Source of the DNA: a virus
Strand: one strand, 5' to 3'
Length of the DNA stretch: 20,120 bases
Virus record (IMG/VR): IMGVR_UViG_3300006923_000173
Span: 1 to 20,120 of that record
Shown here: positions 16,001 through 20,120 of the stretch, in pieces
Layout: every line of letters starts with the position of its first letter
Numbering within the stretch: position 1 is the stretch's first letter
Position numbers and translations under genes: made by a program
The notes under the pieces: generated by a model
Databases searched by the model: none
Told to the model about the DNA's origin: nothing
Seen by the model: the letters and a program-made list of their open reading frames with translations, nothing else

Positions 16001-16590
16001 ATAGATTTATTAATAGGGTGGATGGAAATAATCTACACTCTGATACGGCCATAGGTGATAGACTTACTTGCTATTGGTATCTAGGAGACACAGCGGGTAC
16101 AGGTGGAAGCCGTGAGAATATCACAGACGAAACAAATGGAAAGAAGCTTTATATGTGGGCTCCGCAAGCAGAAGTACATCCTACAAGCTATGGAATTTCT
16201 TCCACCCCATATCAGGCTGTATCAGGACTTTCTCCCACAGTTGCAGAACAACAGGGAGAAGGAGGACTCCATGTATCAGGAGGAATAGATGCTACTAATT
16301 CAGGAACAGTTGAATATTCAATGATAGTAGGCTCAGGAGATGTGGGATATTCTAACCTGTATGGGGGCATATATAACATGGGGTTATGGACAATTGATAT
16401 GGACGAATCAATTAAGGCAGGAAATACTCCTCCTTATTCGTTTGGACCCCTAAATAATCCTAGGAAATATAAACTATTTGCTACGAAACATTTAACAAAG
16501 AACTTAGGTTACATAGAAGATAGCGGTACTAATGCAGGATCGTTAAACTATTCAGACCTAACTATTAAGTGGAGATTACACTTCCATTAA
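13069..16590 (+). CDS. Tail/baseplate adhesion protein with three carbohydrate-binding-like modules
   Basis: 1173 residues. Residues 1-85 form a scaffold start: GEVEIWDGDKLLHKESNLLV, then NGAGELLADIMTVSPSL and IQAISFGKDASAY. Three modules follow, at residues 96-336, 375-631 and 809-1060, separated by linkers of scaffold-like sequence. The last 110 residues contain GGIYNMGLWTIDMDES, RKYKLFATKHLTKNL and SDLTIKWRLHFH. Both ends align by eye with the 199-residue protein encoded next, so this gene looks like that scaffold expanded by module insertion. The product is most likely a virion protein displayed near the baseplate that binds host surface glycans; that role is inference, as is the carbohydrate specificity. 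Overlaps of 1 base upstream and a 5-base gap downstream place it in the same transcript. I cannot match it to a named T4 gene. Confidence 0.75.
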   Translation: MRGEVEIWDGDKLLHKESNLLVNGAGELLADIMTVSPSLSGIADHATSSILDSSNYTIQAISFGKDASAYQYNAHAMNSRRNLITFSTPSATDIADDNWYANYATVSSVPEITPPPKYADIPSSTAHVVAIIEEDDDANGYLSYTQTNQYDWTLSGGQDNWICASVYVKYPIDEAAVLPVPDGTTPDLTIRHPRIHFSYNLRGEGWNGSYGYGQLGYSRLGTTVEYATDTTPNYTTPSSMVLQYNLVGEDTNEYRSSAYGYSIENWRQNGGASYEGDGWYRVWTAGLAPVSGLSAISFYMYPTSFMSDPVGITEGGMYTYGWQLELGRWPTELQFNNQNYQFNNWDVSGSVLNRDHSPGAVEDNGTVRVLNEPIPNPNLLFYTDDPWNSPGLGAGDLDGIYWYGINTPIGGFSGITETDPFGGASSIALSGSTGAGAYTYLAAKEVSAIEAGGGSTGDRGIYLKHGYNTIFSTYVKRPDSGALTPSSFVMMVHDIQEPDDQTNSVTFVYLTAAGAGSGIPTIGGQNSGSTGFIEDVGNDWYRISNCVSGLGRAEAAGNDNTVEGDMCHVRFYLGDYYDQESSDESLWLFAPQVEQWPIGYRTQRPGTTNETLGTPPTKYRAVSGNVPTYAEDNLLTSSYTPINYLSSPPNPESTRVEDGDTALFDTSCSVVSGFNMGQNLNVIPYREQGDQEPKFFNCLTNNVTNGQDQYDWIAAYGNYTAAQLSGIGSLGPQGYYLGCYPEGSSTGGSNWALVSSLDNSAAYLHVDNGTDPNFVSGTYNSIVNEASSMDASGFVGKVYDPKQVVGNVPNPNMFAYTVYWTDDPDVDPDDGDFNGTWTCNANMMGGWSAVDVTNPFGGPSSMVVSAGIDPESGGSDVVYALALAQNPENDYTVTPNFLVSAGNSYYQSMYVKRGGTLAEGYTSSMIIKIKDVDATGPPDTTVGYQHTIEYADDGVVPTVKNADANSILTIEDVGNDWYRFINRVDGNNLHSDTAIGDRLTCYWYLGDTAGTGGSRENITDETNGKKLYMWAPQAEVHPTSYGISSTPYQAVSGLSPTVAEQQGEGGLHVSGGIDATNSGTVEYSMIVGSGDVGYSNLYGGIYNMGLWTIDMDESIKAGNTPPYSFGPLNNPRKYKLFATKHLTKNLGYIEDSGTNAGSLNYSDLTIKWRLHFH
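13354..14076 (+). repeat. Carbohydrate-binding-like module Ga (subtype II)
   Basis: Residues about 96-336 of the 1173-residue protein. Motifs in order: WICASVYVKYPI, a long glycine- and tyrosine-rich middle (YGYGQLGYSRLG), YEGDGWYRVWTAG, and MYTYGWQLELGRWPTELQF. It pairs with module F2 through the GDGW-R-W motif and lacks the IEDVGN motif. Boundaries are approximate. Confidence 0.6.
14191..14961 (+). repeat. Carbohydrate-binding-like module Gb (subtype I)
   Basis: Residues 375-631 of the 1173-residue protein. It opens with PNPNLLFYT and has TDPFGGASSIALSG, FSTYVKRPDSGALTPSSF, FIEDVGNDWYRIS, LWLFAPQVEQWPIGYRT and closes with YRAVSGNVPTYAED. It shares every landmark with F1 and Gc in the same order. 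Confidence 0.78.
15493..16248 (+). repeat. Carbohydrate-binding-like module Gc (subtype I)
   Basis: Residues about 809-1060 of the 1173-residue protein. It opens with PNPNMFAYT and has TNPFGGPSSMVVSAG, YYQSMYVKRGG, TIEDVGNDWYRFIN, LYMWAPQAEVHPTSYGIS and closes with YQAVSGLSPTVAE. The IEDVGNDWYR codons here and in Gb are nearly identical at the DNA level, while the rest has diverged. Confidence 0.78.
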
Positions 16591-16595
16591 ACGCT

Positions 16596-17195
16596 ATGAG
16601 AAATTTTACAGAAGAATTAGGAATTAATGGGCATCTAACTATCATTAAGAGATTTAATGACGGTCAAGAGGAGATTGTGTTTGATGATCATAACATTATC
16701 GTTTCTGGTATGGGTGTGGGTCTTACTTATATGTTTACTGGATCAGGGTCAAACTCAGTCCTTGATTATCAAATTGACAGGTTCCAGATTGGAGTTTCAG
16801 GTCCTCCTACGGGTGGAGAGGTTAGTTCTATTTACCAGCTTTCTGGAGCAGCTACTACTGCTGAATATGGAGCAGGTAGTAACTTGTTTATAGCAGTTAA
16901 AGATCAAATTACAAATACAACACTAACCTCTAATGCGGCTGCCCTTATTCCTGCCAACAAGATTACAAAAATTGCAGATGCTTCTGTTAGATATACTTTA
17001 GTTGTTGATGAGGAAGCTTGTAACAATATTACAAGAGATAGTAATGACGCGAATATTAATGAGGTGGGACTGCTAATGAAGAACCCGACAGGAGCTACTG
17101 ATGACAGACCTATTCTGGTAGCTTACAGAACCTTTAGTAATATACGAAAGACTAGTGATTTTAGTCTCATTTTTAGATGGACGCTTAACTTCTAA
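16596..17195 (+). CDS. Small tail protein; scaffold homologue of the preceding gene without modules
   Basis: 199 residues from the ATG at 16596, 5 bases after the upstream stop. A GTG at 16569 would extend it by 9 residues into the preceding gene, but the ATG version aligns better with the N-terminus of the 1173-residue protein and is preferred; neither start has a well-placed ribosome site. The N-terminal part has NGHLTIIKRFNDGQEEIVFD, then DHNIIVSGMGVGLTYMF and RFQIGVSGPPTGG, matching the layout of the neighbour's first 80 residues. The C-terminal part has INEVGLLMKNPTG, ILVAYRTFSNIRKTSDF and SLIFRWTLNF, matching the neighbour's end. It is likely a structural adaptor or short tail protein in the baseplate-fibre region. 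I cannot assign a named gene. The downstream fibre gene starts at its stop codon (TAATG). Confidence 0.7.
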   Translation: MRNFTEELGINGHLTIIKRFNDGQEEIVFDDHNIIVSGMGVGLTYMFTGSGSNSVLDYQIDRFQIGVSGPPTGGEVSSIYQLSGAATTAEYGAGSNLFIAVKDQITNTTLTSNAAALIPANKITKIADASVRYTLVVDEEACNNITRDSNDANINEVGLLMKNPTGATDDRPILVAYRTFSNIRKTSDFSLIFRWTLNF

Positions 17196-17197
17196 TG
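17193..17197 (+). other. TAATG stop-start junction into the fibre gene
   Basis: The TAA of the 199-residue gene shares one base with the ATG of the fibre gene. No strong ribosome site precedes it, as at the other TAATG junctions in the window. Confidence 0.6.
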
Positions 17198-20120
17198 CCT
17201 TTTAACAGAAACGATATTTACACCAGCAGTGGCAGTGTTATGCTGTATAATTCTTGGACTCCCTATGTGTCTAAGTACGATACTAGCTCCTTTTACAACT
17301 GGGAGCAAGATAACCTGCCTCTGTACGATCTAGAGGAACGCACCTACGAGCTTTGGGAGCAGCAAGGATTTACTACCTCGGCTGGAGTTCCTGGATTAGC
17401 TTTAACCGTTTCTGCTGATACACCAACTGCAACCTTGGCTGCTAACAATAATATCTTTACGGATCTGAGTTCTTGTATTGCTGCAATTCCTAAAGTAGTT
17501 CGCTTCCCCGTTTTAGTTGAGGTTGGAAACTTTGGAGATCTTGGAAAGTTAGAACTACATAATTTCCGAATTGAGGAGGGGGGCTCTATTGAGATCATTA
17601 ATAGAAACTTCGCTAGGGTTTATAATGCATCAGGTGATGTCAAAAATACAAGAAGTGCCCCTACTTATAATGCATCCCATCCCTTAGTTTATATAGTAAG
17701 TTCTTTAGACCTGAGTAGCACTTTACTCGATACCTCCTGCGTTCACATTTCAACTGCTGTACTGTCAGGGCCTGGGGATGACAGAGCAACAGCAGCTAAC
17801 TCGTTTTATTATCCCAAACATACTTTAAGGGAGGCTCCTCTTTCTGTAACTATTGGAGGAGGTACTGGACTTATTACTGATGCTGGAGACGAGAATGAGT
17901 TTACTTATTATCCTTATGAGAATACAGATTTTACTTCTGTTGATAATACTTTAGCCTCTATAGATGTAAGTGCAACTAACCAAGCCACGAACTCAGAGAT
18001 TTTTAGAGCAGGAGTAACAACTGCTGCTGGTCAAGATGTGGCAGGAAATAATTACTTAAATAAATGTTCTAAGATTAGCGTTAAGAACTGTGACGGTCCC
18101 ATCTATATTAGAAACTTCTTTGTTGATGGAGAAACTGTTCGTAAGTATGCTATTGAAGTAACCAACTCAGATGTTCTTCTGGAAAACTGCGCTGGGGTCA
18201 GGGCACAAGAAGCTGGGTTTAAGTTCAACAACTCCCAAGTTACTCTGTCGAGATCTGCTGCTGCTTATAGAAACTACAAGCTAACAAGTACAACTACTAG
18301 AGAAGCTAAGACTGGTTACGGATTCCACGCTGTTAATAGCGAAGTCTTAGTAAGCTCCCTTCCAACCCCGCTTAATACTACTTATCCAGGCGATACAGGA
18401 GGTTCAGCAGTTGATTGTAACATCCTAGCTTCCAGAAACTACGCTGGATTCGTTCTTGATAACTCGAAACTTACAGGGGGTATTCAGAGATTATTTCCTA
18501 CAGACCCGCTACGAGCTAGTATTATCGGATCGGAACTAAACACAGGCTATGGATTCCTTTTAAATAACTCACAAGTAGATGTTAAAGGACTATTAGATGT
18601 TTATGGAGACGATAGGGGTATCGAAGCTGTTGGATCAAAAGTAGTTTTTGAGAATTTATGTATTGATGCTCATAGCAATGAAGCTATTAGAGCTACAAAC
18701 TCCTCGTTCCTTTTCGATTCCCCAGCCTCGCCTTTGGTTGCGGGACAAGCTGATCGCAAGCAACTAGACATGTCTGCAAACGCGCAACATATTGATCTGG
18801 TGAAGAATAGCTCCTTTGGCTTTACTTTAAAAAATAGCACTCCTACCACTTATGGTAATACCCGATTCGAAGTTGCACACGGAGTAATCAAGTGGGGAGG
18901 ATCTAATAGAAATTCCTTACCCGCTATCTCTGTTAATGATAATTCAAATTTAGATTTACTTCAAGCTTATATTGAGGTAAGTGGGACTTCTGAAAATATT
19001 GCTAATGTTCCTTCCTATGGAAGAGCTATTAAAGCTAGTAATAACTCTAAAGTAAGTTGCTTTGGTAGTGGATCAGGATGTACATTCGTGTGGGGTCCTC
19101 CAGGAATTTCCTATCAAGAAAAAATGGCAGGAGTTTACGCTAATAATTCTTCTGAAATTAACTTACATGGTCCTACTGCAATCGGTCAGTTTGGTGTGGA
19201 TGTTCTAGTAGAGGATAACTCTACACTTAACATCGAACCAGCAAGATCTAGAGATGCTTTTGGTTTAGAAGTAAGTGCATTTGATCTAAATTCCCAAGGA
19301 AACCACACCTCTGTTGAGCTTCATTCTACGAGAGCTTGTTTAGTAGCTAATAAGAACTCTAATCTTAACATGGCTGATTTAGGGTCTTTCTATGCGAATT
19401 GGGGTAGAGCAACGAATGGAACTGCTGCTTTAGCTGCGGGGGTAGATTATCCTACAGGTACTTTTGATACCAGTTCGTATACTTCTTCAGGGTCGTTACA
19501 ATTCTATCCCAACCCTCAGGACACCTCGGCTATAACATTCTATAGTCTTGATGATTTAGCTAATGTTGCTGGTCTTAATTTTACTGTTCCTGATCCTCCT
19601 CGTTTTTCCGACTTGGTTGGACTCAACAGGTTTTTTAAGACAACAGAACTTATAAATACTAGTTATGCTAATGATTTAACTAAAGTTACCCAAGGCGGGG
19701 TATGTCTTAGAGCTACAGAAGATAGTGTGGTAAATGTTAAAAATGTTCACTTCCCCATAGGAACAAATATTACTCCTCTGGACGGGCATTATTATAATTC
19801 TAGCGGTTCTGATTGCGATAAATTAATGATTTGGAATATTGCTGATAACTCTAGACTAAATGCTTCTTACTTGTCAGTGAGTGGGATGTACCCTGGTGAT
19901 ACTCTTTATCACGGTCCAAGTGCGTTGTGGGCATCCTCCGTAAATGGAACGGACTCTGGAAACGATAACGAGGTCCCAGCGTCTGGAGCCCCAGAGGGTA
20001 CTCCCGACACGGGTAGTCTTAGTATTCTAGATGCGTTTGGAGCGGGGAGTTCTGTGTGGGTTGTTCCTTCTGGCGTTACTGTTAATCATCCTTTTGATGC
20101 CTTTTATCCTGTGTCTGGTG
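17195..20120 (+). CDS. Beta-helical tail fibre or tailspike, 3'-truncated
   Basis: The frame is open from the ATG at 17195 to the window edge without a stop: 975 residues visible, C-terminus missing. Residues about 1-65 look like a virion-attachment segment (DTSSFYNWEQDNLPLYDLEE followed by ELWEQQGF). Residues about 70-140 have beta-rich sequence with FTDLSSCIAAIPKVVRFPVL, reminiscent of the start of parallel beta-helix proteins. From about 290 to 730 the chain contains at least ten rungs of the form small/hydrophobic strand, two residues, N-(N/D/S)-S, strand: FKFNNSQVTLS, FVLDNSKLTGG, FLLNNSQVDVKG, IKASNNSKVSCF, VLVEDNSTLNIE and others. Further rungs appear near 835 and 880. This is the architecture of receptor-binding fibres or depolymerase tailspikes. 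I see no identifiable catalytic site, so enzyme activity is open. It is the last gene in the order and likely the main host-recognition protein. Confidence 0.78.
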   Translation, partial: MPFNRNDIYTSSGSVMLYNSWTPYVSKYDTSSFYNWEQDNLPLYDLEERTYELWEQQGFTTSAGVPGLALTVSADTPTATLAANNNIFTDLSSCIAAIPKVVRFPVLVEVGNFGDLGKLELHNFRIEEGGSIEIINRNFARVYNASGDVKNTRSAPTYNASHPLVYIVSSLDLSSTLLDTSCVHISTAVLSGPGDDRATAANSFYYPKHTLREAPLSVTIGGGTGLITDAGDENEFTYYPYENTDFTSVDNTLASIDVSATNQATNSEIFRAGVTTAAGQDVAGNNYLNKCSKISVKNCDGPIYIRNFFVDGETVRKYAIEVTNSDVLLENCAGVRAQEAGFKFNNSQVTLSRSAAAYRNYKLTSTTTREAKTGYGFHAVNSEVLVSSLPTPLNTTYPGDTGGSAVDCNILASRNYAGFVLDNSKLTGGIQRLFPTDPLRASIIGSELNTGYGFLLNNSQVDVKGLLDVYGDDRGIEAVGSKVVFENLCIDAHSNEAIRATNSSFLFDSPASPLVAGQADRKQLDMSANAQHIDLVKNSSFGFTLKNSTPTTYGNTRFEVAHGVIKWGGSNRNSLPAISVNDNSNLDLLQAYIEVSGTSENIANVPSYGRAIKASNNSKVSCFGSGSGCTFVWGPPGISYQEKMAGVYANNSSEINLHGPTAIGQFGVDVLVEDNSTLNIEPARSRDAFGLEVSAFDLNSQGNHTSVELHSTRACLVANKNSNLNMADLGSFYANWGRATNGTAALAAGVDYPTGTFDTSSYTSSGSLQFYPNPQDTSAITFYSLDDLANVAGLNFTVPDPPRFSDLVGLNRFFKTTELINTSYANDLTKVTQGGVCLRATEDSVVNVKNVHFPIGTNITPLDGHYYNSSGSDCDKLMIWNIADNSRLNASYLSVSGMYPGDTLYHGPSALWASSVNGTDSGNDNEVPASGAPEGTPDTGSLSILDAFGAGSSVWVVPSGVTVNHPFDAFYPVSG
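18062..19385 (+). repeat. N-x-S beta-helix rungs in the fibre gene
   Basis: Codons for residues about 290-730 of the fibre encode irregularly spaced repeats centred on NNS, DNS, TNS or NSS between two short strands, commonly preceded by a G-(F/I/V) segment. Spacing is mostly about 20-45 residues. The turns use mixed synonymous codons, so the repeat is at protein level and old rather than a recent DNA duplication. Confidence 0.7.

Noticed and set aside
16569-16595. GTG start at 16569 for the 199-residue protein
   Set aside because: It would overlap the previous gene by 22 bases, has no ribosome site, and the extra nine residues have no counterpart in the related neighbour.
14786-16893. Plus-strand short frames at 14786-14974, 16103-16288 and 16657-16893
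   Set aside because: They are alternative frames inside larger genes with repeated, recognisable modules or scaffold motifs.
17344-17598. Minus-strand 84-residue open frame
   Set aside because: It is antisense to the start of the fibre gene, whose plus-strand frame is open to the window end with a clear beta-helix pattern.
18062-19385. A diversity-generating retroelement target in the repetitive fibre gene
   Set aside because: There is no reverse transcriptase, no template repeat and no adenine-specific variation pattern visible; the repeats are protein-level beta-helix rungs.
19651-19658. TATAAATA, identical to the T4 late promoter consensus
   Set aside because: It lies deep inside the fibre gene with no gene start after it in the visible sequence; in an AT-rich coding region a chance match is likely.

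Overview
The window is a tightly packed, single-strand piece of a contractile-tailed bacteriophage genome (myovirus), covering the baseplate and tail-fibre region. It looks AT-rich by eye. All nine genes read on the + strand, and neighbouring genes overlap by 1 or 4 bases or are separated by at most 9 bases. I see no tRNA, terminator, integrase, transposase, CRISPR array or host-like gene. The order spike, gp25-like, gp6-like, gpI/gp7-like, large tail proteins and fibre fits a T4-superfamily or more distant myovirus. The many beta-rich, glycan-binding-like domains suggest a marine or other aquatic phage, but that is inference and the host cannot be read from the sequence.

Layout. 3-1181: C-terminal part of a gene cut by the window edge, possibly a baseplate hub protein. 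1178-2272: central spike (gp5/VgrG-like OB fold plus beta-helix needle, no lysozyme domain seen). 2282-4987: a 901-residue protein with a helical N-terminal part and a C-terminal LamG/concanavalin-like domain. 4987-5451: gp25-like sheath initiator/wedge protein. 5448-7046: gp6-like (baseplate J) wedge protein. 7046-13069: a 2007-residue protein with a P2 gpI-type tail domain near residues 320-390 and two carbohydrate-binding-like modules further on. 13069-16590: a 1173-residue tail protein carrying three more such modules. 16596-17195: a 199-residue protein that looks like the same scaffold without modules. 17195 to the window end: the N-terminal 975 residues of a beta-helical fibre or tailspike.

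How the parts fit. The hub-like and spike proteins would form the central piercing device. The gp25-, gp6- and gpI/gp7-like proteins would form the wedges and start sheath assembly. The later proteins would carry the adhesion surface. The most notable feature is a set of five related beta-sandwich modules, in two subtypes, spread through two adjacent giant genes and apparently inserted at different places in scaffolds of unrelated ancestry. This points to cassette-like shuffling of adhesion domains in baseplate genes. I see no evidence of a defence system or other non-virion system.
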